41,295 bases of DNA, taken from an uncultured Flavobacteriales bacterium (GTDB lineage Bacteria > Bacteroidota > Bacteroidia > Flavobacteriales_D > CALLUQ01). Where the stretch lies: positions 1 through 41,295 of the forward strand of contig CALLUQ010000098.1 in assembly GCA_938010565.1 (NCBI GenBank), written 5' to 3'. Positions within the stretch are counted from its first letter, which is position 1. Every line of letters begins with the position of its first letter. Below, piece by piece: positions 27,084-35,695 of the stretch. The translations under genes were made by a program, and so were the position numbers. Under the pieces are notes generated by a model. It saw only the letters and a program-made list of their open reading frames with translations. It was not told the DNA's origin and made no database searches.

Positions 27084-27312
27084 ACGACAATAGGCATGAG
27101 CAAACTTATTCTACACAAAATAAGAAAGCACTTGCATTTTCCACCCTTAATACCGGCAATTTCATCAACACAAACATGATAATAATAAACACTTTAAAAG
27201 ATTTGGGAGGATTTTTCAGCAGACCCTCTCTAGAAATTGGGTATAAAATCCAAACGAAAAAAGCAGGATGGAATAATCAATATCTGGAGAGACTGCTCAA
27301 AATTTAAATGCG

Positions 27313-27347
27313 TTTGCCCTGGGCAAGGTGACTTTTTGTTATCTTCG
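27313..27347 (+). promoter_or_regulatory. Probable promoter of rseP
   Basis: TTTG (27313-27316), a rather long 23-base spacer and TATCTTCG (27340-27347), one base from consensus. The rseP start is 29 bases downstream. Confidence 0.45.
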
Positions 27348-27376
27348 CGCCTTTTATTGTTAAAGTTCAGCTCCGC

Positions 27377-28732
27377 ATGGAAGCACTCATCATGGGAGGG
27401 CAATTGCTCCTCAGCCTTTCTATTCTGGTTACCATTCACGAATTCGGCCATTTCATCGCTGCGCGGATGTTTGGAATTAAGGTGGAAAAATTTTACCTGT
27501 TTTTCGATCTGAAGGGATTCAAACTTTTCAGCTTCAAAAAGGGCGATACCGAATACGGCATTGGATGGATGCCCTTGGGAGGGTATGTAAAGATTGCGGG
27601 TATGATTGATGAGTCGATGGACTCGGAACAAATGCAGGAAGAGCCTCAGCCGTGGGAGTTCAGAAGCAAAAAGCCCTGGCAGAAATTGATCGTCATGTTG
27701 GGGGGTATCATTATGAATGTGATCCTCGGGATCATCATTTTCATGTTTTACCTCTGGTTTGCTAAGGAGCAATACCTGCCCGTTACGGAAGTAAACACCA
27801 CGGGCATATATGCCTCCGACTATGCACAAGAGGCGGGCATCCGATCAGGAGACAAGCTCATTTCCATTCGTGGCGAAAAGCTGGGTCGTTGGGACGATTA
27901 TACTTCTCCTCTGATGTTTTTCGGAGCCCCTCTGGTAGTGGAGCGCGATGGCAAAGAGGTGGAAATTATTTTGCCGGATAGCTTGCATCGGGTTATAAAC
28001 AAAGGGCCTTTTAAACACCCTTTCATCGAACACAAGAATTATCCTTTTGTAGTCGATTCTGTGGCAACGGGTTCTGCAGCCCAAAAAGCAGGCATTTTAT
28101 CCGGAGATCGGATTGTGGGAATAGATGGAAACCCCATTCATGTACGTGGGGAGTTTGACAACTACATGTACAACCGTTATTTCACCGATACCATTGCCAA
28201 TAAAAAGCTCGACAGCATTCAGCTTTCGCTTGATGTGATCCGCAACGGAAAATCGGTAGCACTGACCACCGGAATGTCGGCATTCGGTCAGTTAGGAGTG
28301 TACTCCAGGAGCCCCTATCAGCAAAAAAAGTATAGTTTTGGCGAAGGGGTTCGTTTTGGTGCTTTTGATGCTTTTAATACCGTCCGGATCAATGCCATTG
28401 GTTTAAAACGGATTTTTACCGGCCAGGAAAAAGCATCGGAATCGATATCGGGCCCTTTCCGGATCGCTACGTTGTTTTCATCCCGATGGGACTGGTCTCG
28501 GTTTTGGTTCCTTACCGGGTTATTATCCATGGTGCTTGCCTTGATGAATGCCCTGCCTATTCCGGCGTTGGATGGCGGGCATTGTGTGATTGTATTGCTG
28601 GAGTGGGTGCGTGGCAAACCGCTGTCGGATAAAGTGATGATGCGCATCCAGACGGTAGGCCTTATTCTGGTGATCGGCATCATGGTTTTTGCCTGTGGCA
28701 ACGATCTTATTTCTATATTCGGAGGCAAGTAA
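27377..28732 (+). CDS. rseP: Site-2 protease RseP
   Basis: A 451-residue intramembrane zinc metalloprotease. The active-site 'TIHEFGHFIAAR' (H21, E22, H25) is in the first helix and the second metal site 'NALPIPALDGGHCVI' is in a C-terminal helix. Between them are further helices and two PDZ domains (about 125-215 and 220-300; 'YAQEAGIRSGDKLISIRGEK', 'AAQKAGILSGDRIVGIDG'). RseP cuts membrane anti-sigma factors and remnant signal peptides. The first Met (MEALIMGGQ) gives the normal position of the HExxH motif. Confidence 0.95.
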   Translation: MEALIMGGQLLLSLSILVTIHEFGHFIAARMFGIKVEKFYLFFDLKGFKLFSFKKGDTEYGIGWMPLGGYVKIAGMIDESMDSEQMQEEPQPWEFRSKKPWQKLIVMLGGIIMNVILGIIIFMFYLWFAKEQYLPVTEVNTTGIYASDYAQEAGIRSGDKLISIRGEKLGRWDDYTSPLMFFGAPLVVERDGKEVEIILPDSLHRVINKGPFKHPFIEHKNYPFVVDSVATGSAAQKAGILSGDRIVGIDGNPIHVRGEFDNYMYNRYFTDTIANKKLDSIQLSLDVIRNGKSVALTTGMSAFGQLGVYSRSPYQQKKYSFGEGVRFGAFDAFNTVRINAIGLKRIFTGQEKASESISGPFRIATLFSSRWDWSRFWFLTGLLSMVLALMNALPIPALDGGHCVIVLLEWVRGKPLSDKVMMRIQTVGLILVIGIMVFACGNDLISIFGGK

Positions 28733-28777
28733 CCTGTCGGTTGATTTTTCAGGCCGGTTGGTTTCATTTTTTTGATT

Positions 28778-30112
28778 ATGAACCGGGTAACTTCGCACAT
28801 CATTCCGTCAATCTTACGATTCCTGATGTTGCGCAAGGTCTTGCTGGTTTTCCTGTTAACCGCAGCAATGGTGTTGGTTTACCAAAGCAACCAATACCTG
28901 TACAAAGACATTCCCCGGGCTTCGTGGAGGCATTATTTGTTTGCCGATCCTGCAGGTTATTTCGGCTATTTGCCTGTTATCTTCATTTACGATCTGGATC
29001 CGGATGCCTTACCTGCAGATCTAAAGGAATACAACGGACTGAAGATCAATGTGGAAAAAATTCCGGGCAAGATCCATATTCAATATACGTGTGGCATAGC
29101 CATGCTGCAATCTCCTTTATTTTTTGCGGTTTGGGCTTTTGCCTCCGATAACACGTATCCCGAAGGGTTTGCAGGTGCATACGACAAGGTTCCGGTAGCT
29201 ACGGCTGCTTTTTGGTTTGTGATGGGGTTGTACTGGCTTTTTCTTTTCCTGCGTAAAAACCACGGTGCCCGAAGCAGCTTACTGGCCATTATTGCCATTG
29301 TTTTCGGCACCAATGTATTTTATTATGCGGTTTATGAGCCGGGTTATTCGCACATCTACAACTTTGGTCTGATCGCGGGTTTTCTCCTGCTCACCCAACG
29401 CCTCATAGCGGCACCGGGCCGGTGGGGGATATTTTGTTTGTGGTGCCTTACATTGAGCTTTATTGTACTGATCCGCCCGGTCAACATCATTGTGCTGGTT
29501 GCGGTATTCATGGATATGAACAACTTCAGACAAACCAAAGACCGGCTGTTGATCTTTGTAAAGGGATGGCGCATCCCTGTCGGAATTGCAATTGCATTTT
29601 TGGTGGCTTTGCCTCAACTGATATACTGGCATTACCTTACGGGCAATTTCATCTACTACTCTTACGATAATGAGCGGTTTACCCACCTTCTGGATCCGGA
29701 CCTTTTAAAAACCCTGTTTGCACCGGGCAATGGTTTGTTCCCCTACAGTCCTATTCTTTTACCTGTAGTTTTGGGGTTGTTGGTGATGGTCTTCAAACGG
29801 GAAAGGAACAGCCGTATGGTGTTGTTTATTTTTCTGGCAGCGATCTATTTAACAGCCGCTTGGTATAACCCCAGATTCGGATGTGGGCTTGGGATGCGGA
29901 ACATGGTTGATCTTACTCCTTTTATGGCCCTGCCTGCCGCCCGTTTGTTCGAAATAGCAATGCTCAAAAACGGGGGCCGTATTTTAGCTGCTTTGTTCCT
30001 TCTGTCTTCGATTTATCTGGCCCAAACGTTAACCGGATCGTTCAACAATTGTTTTTTTGGCAAAGGGGATTGGGATTGGGCCGAATATGGTCGTTTGATC
30101 ACAAAGCCCTGA
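28778..30112 (+). CDS. Multi-spanning membrane protein, glycosyltransferase-like
   Basis: A 444-residue integral membrane protein with about ten transmembrane helices. The first begins at about 15 ('LRKVLLVFLLTAAMVLVYQS'). The long loop at about 45-100 and the late motif 'WYNPRFGCGLGMRNMVDLTP' resemble the PMT/ArnT-like polyprenol-linked glycosyltransferase families, where related proteins have a Trp-Tyr-Gly-x-x-Phe-Gly-x-Arg pattern. The conserved early Asp-Asp/Asp-Glu catalytic motif is not obvious, so a catalytic role is unproven. ATG 28778 is preferred over a TTG two codons upstream. It follows rseP by 45 bases. Confidence 0.7.
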   Translation: MNRVTSHIIPSILRFLMLRKVLLVFLLTAAMVLVYQSNQYLYKDIPRASWRHYLFADPAGYFGYLPVIFIYDLDPDALPADLKEYNGLKINVEKIPGKIHIQYTCGIAMLQSPLFFAVWAFASDNTYPEGFAGAYDKVPVATAAFWFVMGLYWLFLFLRKNHGARSSLLAIIAIVFGTNVFYYAVYEPGYSHIYNFGLIAGFLLLTQRLIAAPGRWGIFCLWCLTLSFIVLIRPVNIIVLVAVFMDMNNFRQTKDRLLIFVKGWRIPVGIAIAFLVALPQLIYWHYLTGNFIYYSYDNERFTHLLDPDLLKTLFAPGNGLFPYSPILLPVVLGLLVMVFKRERNSRMVLFIFLAAIYLTAAWYNPRFGCGLGMRNMVDLTPFMALPAARLFEIAMLKNGGRILAALFLLSSIYLAQTLTGSFNNCFFGKGDWDWAEYGRLITKP

Positions 30113-30135
30113 TGCAGGGGGGCTTGTTGGCGCCT

Positions 30136-30169
30136 ACTTTTGTTTTTTCGGATTCCCGAAAGCAAAAGT
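30136..30169. terminator. Inverted repeat between convergent genes
   Basis: ACTTTTG (30136-30142) pairs with CAAAAGT (30163-30169), and inner TTTCGG/CCGAAA extends the stem. It lies between the membrane-protein gene (+) and the GH39-like gene (-), so it could end transcription from both sides. The left arm also forms TACTTTTG, a chance -7 match. Confidence 0.4.
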
Positions 30170-30244
30170 GCAACAGGCTGTTTCGGTTTGCCCTCATTGG
30201 CATGGTGATGAAAAAAAAGAACACCTTGCGGCTTTATTTTTCTG

Positions 30245-31630
30245 TTAAAGATCTACCACCACCAAATGGATGGCATTCCTTCTGAGGATGATGTACCGAT
30301 CCTCAAGGTCATCGTCGGTTAGTGAAACTCCGCCCTGGGTTACTTTATACACTTTTATATCCGAGGTTGAAAAACGATCGGAAGAACGGGGGGTAGAGAT
30401 CTTGTAATGGTATACATCCCCATCCGGCTCATCTTCGTCTTTGGATACATTGACCAACAGCATCGCATAAAGATCGGTTCCGTACGCACCCAACCCATAG
30501 AATCTGTCTTTGTGGTTCACATTCCAGGAGAGGGTAGTATCGGTTTTTTCGCCGGTAACCTCGTATAAGTTGTTTCCGCCTTTGGTAAGATCTGCAAACC
30601 TGCTCCACAACCGAAAGGCATAAGCAATCGCCTGCTCTTTTCCGTTTCGTTCATTCAGAATTCCTTTCACAGGATCAATCCCTCTGTAAAAATGGGCTGC
30701 ATGGATCCCTTTTTTATTCATTCGGATCCAGCAGGCCGTTAAAGCAGCCACCTCGAATTGGGTGATCGTATCCTGTTCATCTTCCTCCTTATCTATGGTT
30801 CGGTTCCATTCTGTAATGTGGTGAACTTTTGTACCCAACTTGTGGGCTGCTTTGGAACTAAATTCCTGAAAACGTTTCTGATAGAAATCCGGAGAGATGG
30901 AATAGCAATGCCAGGAGAAAAAATCAAGATACAAGTCGTCCGGATCGGTTTCGTATTGGGCGATCATACAACTGATGATCTTTTTACCCATGCTATCGTT
31001 GCAAGCCTCTTGTGTAAAACCCGGGCCTCCAACCTTTATTTCGGGATAGTTTTTGCGAATGGCCCGAAGGATGTCGAAGAAAAAGGTTACAAATTTATCG
31101 ACTTCATCTTCTGTCTGAGGCCAAAACCTGGAGTGGTCGGGCTCGTTCCAAATTTCTACGTATTTGATCTTGTTCTTATAGTTATGGCGGAGTTTGGGGC
31201 TGATAAAGCCGGCTTCCTGGTACCGCCCGATCAAGGCGAGGGCGGCCTGGCAGAACAAAGCACGGTTAGCCGATGTATTGAGCGGATCAAAGTCGGAAGC
31301 TTTGGCATCAAAAGAATATCCGATCCGAAAATAGGGCCGGGCTCCGGAAGATATAATGTATTTAAATGCCCGGTCGGTTTCATCCCAGTTATACGTTTCA
31401 TTGCCAATGTCAAAGACCGAATCCAGATCGAAACGGGAATAAAAGTCGTGTGTTCTTACACTGTTCACCTGCAGATCTTTGTATAAATCCCGATAGGTGT
31501 TGGAAAGGCTTTCCTTAAAACCACCTGTGCCCGAGTCTCCCACCATAGGGCCGGCATTTACTCCTGCAAGGCCTGCATCTTCCAATGTAGCACCCCGCTT
31601 TTCGTGTATCAGTTTGATCCTATCTGCCAT
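30245..31630 (-). CDS. GH39-like glycoside hydrolase, no signal peptide
   Basis: A 461-residue clan GH-A type TIM barrel followed by a C-terminal beta domain (about 365-461). The likely acid/base is E163 in 'YVEIWNEPDHSRFW' and the likely nucleophile is E274 in 'VHHITEWNRT'; the strand-end 'LDFFSWHCYS' (about 235-244) also fits GH39. GH39 members cleave xylosides, iduronides or related bonds; the substrate here is unknown. The protein starts MADRIKLIHEKRG, with no signal peptide, lipobox or sorting domain, unlike most Bacteroidota polysaccharide enzymes. No SusC/D genes are nearby. It is downstream of the small membrane protein and the metzincin, all on the minus strand. Confidence 0.75.
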   Translation of the reverse strand: MADRIKLIHEKRGATLEDAGLAGVNAGPMVGDSGTGGFKESLSNTYRDLYKDLQVNSVRTHDFYSRFDLDSVFDIGNETYNWDETDRAFKYIISSGARPYFRIGYSFDAKASDFDPLNTSANRALFCQAALALIGRYQEAGFISPKLRHNYKNKIKYVEIWNEPDHSRFWPQTEDEVDKFVTFFFDILRAIRKNYPEIKVGGPGFTQEACNDSMGKKIISCMIAQYETDPDDLYLDFFSWHCYSISPDFYQKRFQEFSSKAAHKLGTKVHHITEWNRTIDKEEDEQDTITQFEVAALTACWIRMNKKGIHAAHFYRGIDPVKGILNERNGKEQAIAYAFRLWSRFADLTKGGNNLYEVTGEKTDTTLSWNVNHKDRFYGLGAYGTDLYAMLLVNVSKDEDEPDGDVYHYKISTPRSSDRFSTSDIKVYKVTQGGVSLTDDDLEDRYIILRRNAIHLVVVDL

Positions 31631-31662
31631 AGTACCATTTGTTTTTTCGCTTCTCCGTTTGC

Positions 31663-31905
31663 TCAGGAACCGGTTTCTTTTTTTTCAATTTCTTTGGCAG
31701 GATTATTAAACCAAAAATTTAATATCTGCCCCACCCCGCCTGTCAATACTCCCAACAGGATCTTTAATTCTCCCATCATGGAGTTATTGCCTTTTTTCAT
31801 ATTCAGTGTATCGCTCACCTCAACAGTAAGGATGATCACAATCAATGCCATATATCCAATCAAAAATAGTAGGCTGAATATGAATTGTATTTTTCTAATG
31901 CTCAT
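31663..31905 (-). CDS. Small two-helix membrane protein, unknown
   Basis: An 80-residue protein with two hydrophobic segments (about 7-28, 'FIFSLLFLIGYMALIVIILT', and about 46-66, 'LKILLGVLTGGVGQILNFWF'), a short polar loop and a charged C terminus (Lys-Glu-Ile-Glu-Lys-Lys-Glu). The size and topology resemble small holins and similar hairpin membrane proteins, but nothing diagnostic is present. It lies 32 bases upstream of the GH39-like gene in the same direction, so the two are probably co-transcribed. Confidence 0.55.
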   Translation of the reverse strand: MSIRKIQFIFSLLFLIGYMALIVIILTVEVSDTLNMKKGNNSMMGELKILLGVLTGGVGQILNFWFNNPAKEIEKKETGS

Positions 31906-32301
31906 AATTGTATTGTTTTATGCTGTTTATTGTTTTACGGAACAAGGGCGTTTTAATACCGGTTTGGTGATGATGCCGAACAAGCTTTTCTCTTTTTTGA
32001 AGGGAGTCAAAGGAAATACCGGCAAATGCGATAATGTTGGTGAAAAACATACATCGGACGGTCAGGCCTCTGTTGACGCTATACGTGGTTGATCGGTTTT
32101 TCCTTTTTCAATGTTACATTCCGAACATCTGTAGATCCCGGTACATCTTTAGGTGTTCTCTTCCGGAAGCTGAGCGCTCATTTTTTGGGTTTGTTTAATC
32201 GTTTTATTGCCTTTTCTTTCTGAACAGCCCATGCCGGTTGAACCCATGCTGCGTTTAATTCCGGCAGAACTTGCGGAAAGTTGGGTTTCAGTTCTTACAT
32301 T
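31906..32301. other. Gap inside the accessory cluster with two doubtful small frames
   Basis: No clear gene. A plus-strand frame from ATG 31970 to TGA 32092 encodes 40 residues (MMPNKLFSFLKGVKG...). On the minus strand, the frame of the metzincin continues open after its stop, with an ATG at 32247 giving 32 residues (MGSTGMGCSERKGN...) to TAA 32149. Neither has a visible ribosome site or a family I know. Confidence 0.35.
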
Positions 32302-33132
32302 TTACTCTATACGGTCTCCTTTTCTGGCTATATTTCTGGCCAGTTTTTGTTGGATCTCTTCGATCTGAGCATCTTTTAACCTTGATTTGGTGATGTGCTT
32401 ACCGGTTTTTGACTGGGTCATGATGTTGGCAGGTTTGGATGTATGCGATAATCCCCAATAATGCCCTAACTCATGTACAAAAGTGCGTGCCATTCCATCA
32501 ACCGAGGAGCGTTTTGCAGAAACAAGACAGAATTTTCCGCTCCACGGAAATTTACCTAAGCCTACCGCTCCTTCAATTGTATTTGGAAAAACAATGTCTA
32601 TTTCATGTGCATTTTTCCAACTGGCCGGTATCGACTTCCATTCCTTCTCACTCATTCGAAAGCGCTTTTCATCGGCACGAAAAGTGAGGTCACTAAGCTT
32701 AACCTTTAACAATGCTTTTTCATCGTCAAAAAAGTCGTTGGTCATTTTAATAATGGTGTTAATATCAGCGGTTGCGTTGTTACGCGAAGACCAATTGCCC
32801 GGTAAAGCACCGTTATCTCCGGTAACAATAGTAATATTGACTTTAACGGTAAAAGGGGTAACCCTGACCGAAGAGACCGAATTACCAAATCCATTTTTCC
32901 CTTTTTTGTCACCATTTCCAAGGTCTGCAATTTGGTTTTTGCCTCTCAGATAGAATACCTCGCCCTTCCAGTTCTTTTTTTTGAAAAGTAAGATCGCATC
33001 TTTATCCTTCGTCATTTTAATAGAGGAAGGATTGTTCCCTACTTTTGTGTCGCTCAAATTTTTCCGGTCAACATTGGTGGTGAAAAGGCTGGCTCCCTTA
33101 TGATTTGTGTTTTCAAATAGTTCTATGCTCAT
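32302..33132 (-). CDS. Beta/gamma-crystallin-like plus metzincin metalloprotease fusion
   Basis: A 276-residue two-part protein. Residues 1-92 look like a beta/gamma-crystallin unit with two Greek-key style repeats: 'IELFENTNHKGASLF' ... 'PSSIKM' and 'AILLFKKKNWKGEVFYLRG' ... 'VSSVRV'. Residues about 96-250 are a zinc protease with the metzincin motif 'HELGHYWGLSH' (H220, H224, H230; E221) and a Met-turn 'NIMTQ' (M238). 'VVFPNTIEG'-like and 'SGKFCLVSAKRS' strands precede it. There is no signal peptide, lipobox or sorting domain, which is odd for this class because metzincins nearly always act outside the cell. The sequence is A+T-richer than the core genes. Confidence 0.75.
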   Translation of the reverse strand: MSIELFENTNHKGASLFTTNVDRKNLSDTKVGNNPSSIKMTKDKDAILLFKKKNWKGEVFYLRGKNQIADLGNGDKKGKNGFGNSVSSVRVTPFTVKVNITIVTGDNGALPGNWSSRNNATADINTIIKMTNDFFDDEKALLKVKLSDLTFRADEKRFRMSEKEWKSIPASWKNAHEIDIVFPNTIEGAVGLGKFPWSGKFCLVSAKRSSVDGMARTFVHELGHYWGLSHTSKPANIMTQSKTGKHITKSRLKDAQIEEIQQKLARNIARKGDRIE

Positions 33133-33404
33133 AATGATCGTAAGTTGTTGGATTGAAATATTTGGTATGTAGTGAATGAACGGTTGAAAGTGGTGTTCCG
33201 GATAATGTTCCGGCTAAAAAGCGTTACACTCCGAAGGAAAGTCATGATTTTTAGTCTTTTGTTGAACAACTCTTCTTATGGCCGGAAGCTCCCGCTTCTA
33301 AAAGATAATAAACCTTCTATTTTAAAGCAAATATTCCTCTTTTGTTTATAAATGAGGTGCCGAGAACGCAGCATGCAATCGCAAACCCATTTGCCAACCG
33401 GGAA

Positions 33405-33787
33405 ATGCCAACCCTCACCCACAACCGGGTGCAGCACATGTTGCAAGCTCCAAAAGAACAAGGCAGGATAGAAAACGTTGTATGGACCCTGCTTTGTATT
33501 TCCATCCCGCCATTGGCCGTTTACCTAGTGTTAAGTCAAGCCTACTTTAGCCGCACCAAGTTTTGATCTTTTTATACCGTACTTCTTTGAAAAACAATCC
33601 CTTAGCTACACTAGGCTCCTATTTTTCGCATGGTCCGGAACAGAAATATCGGCAACTTATACGACACAGTACACCTGACTTAACACTAGTAGAAGGCATC
33701 GGAACAGCATTTTGGGGCGATCTCATCCTGACCCTTTTGTTTTTCTTACCCGGCATGATCCACGCCTTTATCGTTTGTTTTGCATAA
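33405..33787 (+). pseudogene. Pmp3/UPF0057 family membrane protein gene disrupted by the MITE
   Basis: The gene starts MPTLTHNRVQHMLQAPKEQG at ATG 33405 and reads 'VVWTLLCISIPPLAVYL' to codon 41, where the MITE enters at CTAG (33525). The element supplies a stop at 33564-33566. After it, from 33690, the frame goes on 'VEGIGTAFWGDLILTLLFFL', 'PGMIHAFIVCFA', TAA 33787. Removing 161 bases (core plus one CTAG) restores an exact 73-residue Pmp3 protein with both helices and the Leu-Pro-Pro-Leu-Ala / Pro-Gly-x-Ile-His-Ala hallmarks. These small proteins affect membrane potential and stress tolerance. The present gene can encode only the first helix. Confidence 0.88.
33525..33689. mobile_element. 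MITE copy 2 (157 bp core between CTAG sites)
   Basis: The core is 33529-33685, with CTAG at 33525-33528 and 33686-33689. The inverted ends and length are the same as in copy 1; there are eight substitutions and no gaps between copies, and both terminal repeats are unchanged. Because the Pmp3 frame closes perfectly when the core and one CTAG are removed, the target duplication lies within CTAG (TA, or up to all four bases; the palindrome makes these indistinguishable). Confidence 0.9.
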
Positions 33788-34072
33788 CAACAACCGAAAA
33801 AGACAGGAAAAACGTTTCGGATAAAGAAGTTGTTGAGGGCATTTTAACAAAGGAGCATATCCATCATCCGGCCAACCGACTAAAAACATAAACCGGCTCT
33901 CCCGCCCGGAATATTTTTTCTCATAATTGTAATCCTTTCCGGTTGATAACGCACAGCAATTCGATAATACGGATAAATAAGAAAAGCTCAGGACAGAAAC
34001 TTTTCTTATTTTGTTGCATTGTTTCTTGGCAATGCCTGAATGTTATAATGTACTGTTATTTATTGACCTTTT

Positions 34073-35104
34073 ATGAAAAAGACATCGCTGGCCGATATCG
34101 CCAAAGTGCTTGGAGTATCTAAAACGCTTGTTTCACTGGTGCTGAATGATAAAGGTGATGCATTGGGAATTAATAAAAATACCCAGCGCAGAGTGATCGC
34201 CAAAGCCCGTGAACTGAACTACCGGCCCAATCAATTTGCACGCGGATTGCGGATGGGAAAATCGAATACCATTGGTTTGATCGTTTCGGATATCTCCAAC
34301 TCTTTTTATGCCCGGATCTGCCGTGCTGCCGAGGATTATGCAGCCAAAGAAGCATATAATCTTTTCATTTGCAGTGCCGATGAAGATGTGGAAAAAGAGA
34401 ACCGCCTGATTGAAATGTTGATCGACCGCCAGGTAGATGGCCTGATCATTTCTTCTGTTCAAAGCAAAAGCACCGAGTTTACCCAACTCAAGGAAATGGA
34501 TCTACCCTTTGTACTCATTGACCGTCATTTCCCAAAATTAGATACCAACTACGTAATCGTAGATAACTACAGTGGTGCCTATCAGGCTGTTCAGCATTTG
34601 ATAGCCGAGGGGCACCGGAAAATTGCTTATCTCGCGATCTCTCCGGCCCACCTGATCACGATCCGTGAACGGATGCGTGGTTATAAAGAAGCTTTGAAAG
34701 ATGCCGGCATTCGGATGAACAATCGGCTGGTTTATGAAATTCCGCACGATGATTACCGCAATGGAGTGGAAGAAACGCTGGATAAATTACTGGGAAGCAA
34801 AATTGGGGTTACTGCTTTGTTTACCTCCAACAACAGCCTGGCGATCGCAGCCATGGAATATTTGAAAAAGAAAAAGATCAATATCCCTACCGATCTGGCA
34901 TTGGTCAGTTTTGACGACATTGACCTGTTCCGTTTAAGTGTTCCTTCCGTAACTGCTGTAGCTCAACCCGTAGATGAACTGGGAGCAAAAGCAACAGAGG
35001 TACTCATCAACCACATTAAAGCCGGGAACGACGCCCCTTATCCGCTCGACAATATAACCCTGGAAACGGCTTTACAAATTCGTGATTCCAGCAAAAAGGA
35101 CTGA
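34073..35104 (+). CDS. LacI-family transcriptional regulator
   Basis: A 343-residue repressor-type regulator. The N-terminal helix-turn-helix 'SLADIAKVLGVSKTLVSLVL' (about 4-23) and hinge 'ARELNYRPNQFARGLRMGKS' (about 44-63) are typical. The periplasmic-binding-protein-like sensor follows ('TIGLIVSDISNSFYARI', 'VDGLIISSV', 'FVLIDRHFP', 'LALVSFDDIDLFRL'). Such proteins usually respond to sugars. No transport or sugar-use operon is adjacent; the nearest candidate target is the GH39-like gene 2.4 kb away, which is speculative. I see no clear palindromic operator. Confidence 0.93.
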   Translation: MKKTSLADIAKVLGVSKTLVSLVLNDKGDALGINKNTQRRVIAKARELNYRPNQFARGLRMGKSNTIGLIVSDISNSFYARICRAAEDYAAKEAYNLFICSADEDVEKENRLIEMLIDRQVDGLIISSVQSKSTEFTQLKEMDLPFVLIDRHFPKLDTNYVIVDNYSGAYQAVQHLIAEGHRKIAYLAISPAHLITIRERMRGYKEALKDAGIRMNNRLVYEIPHDDYRNGVEETLDKLLGSKIGVTALFTSNNSLAIAAMEYLKKKKINIPTDLALVSFDDIDLFRLSVPSVTAVAQPVDELGAKATEVLINHIKAGNDAPYPLDNITLETALQIRDSSKKD

Positions 35105-35300
35105 TCTTAAATGTTGTACTTCTGCCCTGCCTTGTTTTTTTCAGGCGATTTCAGATGTGGGAATTTCGGCTTTTAACAGGCGGGCCGTCTGTTTCCCATG
35201 GCCACTGTGGCCCCTTTTCCCTTTGTTGTTCTCCATAATGAAGTATCATTAGCTTTTTTACACTTTCCTTTTGGGAAAGATGGAAACCGGAAACGGAGTT

Positions 35301-35681
35301 TCAAGGAGTCTTGTTCAACAAGCGAATGATCTCCATCTTATCGTTGACCTGTTGTTCCAACAGATCATTTAATTGCTGTAAGTGAGTAATGTGTTCTTTC
35401 AGCGCATGAACCTCGGAAGCAGAAACACTACCTTCGGTTTCCGGTTTTTCTTCCCCGGATTGCAGATGTGCAGGATAACTTTCATTGAAATGCACAATAT
35501 TCCAAACAGACGTAGAAAAAATAGTGGAAAGCTTTTTAAGTTTATTCCACGTAATCTGCGTATGGCCTCTTTCCAGTTTGCCATAAGAACTCTGACTAAT
35601 GCCTAAACTTTCAGCCATGTGCTCCTGACTGTAGTTCTTGAGCGAACGAATGGCTCTTATATTGTCGTGGATTTTCTTCAT
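35301..35681 (-). CDS. XRE-family helix-turn-helix regulator with coiled-coil tail
   Basis: A 126-residue protein. Residues about 4-66 are an XRE/Cro helix-turn-helix ('NIRAIRSLKNYSQEHMAESL', 'GISQSSYGKLERGHTQITWN', 'KLKKLSTIFST'). A polar linker (about 70-95) leads to a helical tail 'VHALKEHITHLQQLNDLLEQ' with leucine spacing suited to a dimeric coiled coil. I chose MKKIHDNI at 35681; an upstream Met at 35732 would lie before the -7 element. It may regulate itself or a neighbour. Confidence 0.8.
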   Translation of the reverse strand: MKKIHDNIRAIRSLKNYSQEHMAESLGISQSSYGKLERGHTQITWNKLKKLSTIFSTSVWNIVHFNESYPAHLQSGEEKPETEGSVSASEVHALKEHITHLQQLNDLLEQQVNDKMEIIRLLNKTP

Positions 35682-35687
35682 CCACTT

Positions 35688-35695
35688 CAAAATTA
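35688..35695 (-). promoter_or_regulatory. -7 element next to the XRE start codon
   Basis: On the minus strand a perfect TAATTTTG ends only six bases before the ATG at 35681, so the transcript would begin at or next to the start codon (a leaderless mRNA). No well-placed -33 element is seen. Confidence 0.35.

Noticed and set aside
27230-27829. 199-codon minus-strand frame over the rseP 5' end
   Set aside because: Overlaps the RseP active-site region; the rseP frame is certain and this frame has no motif.
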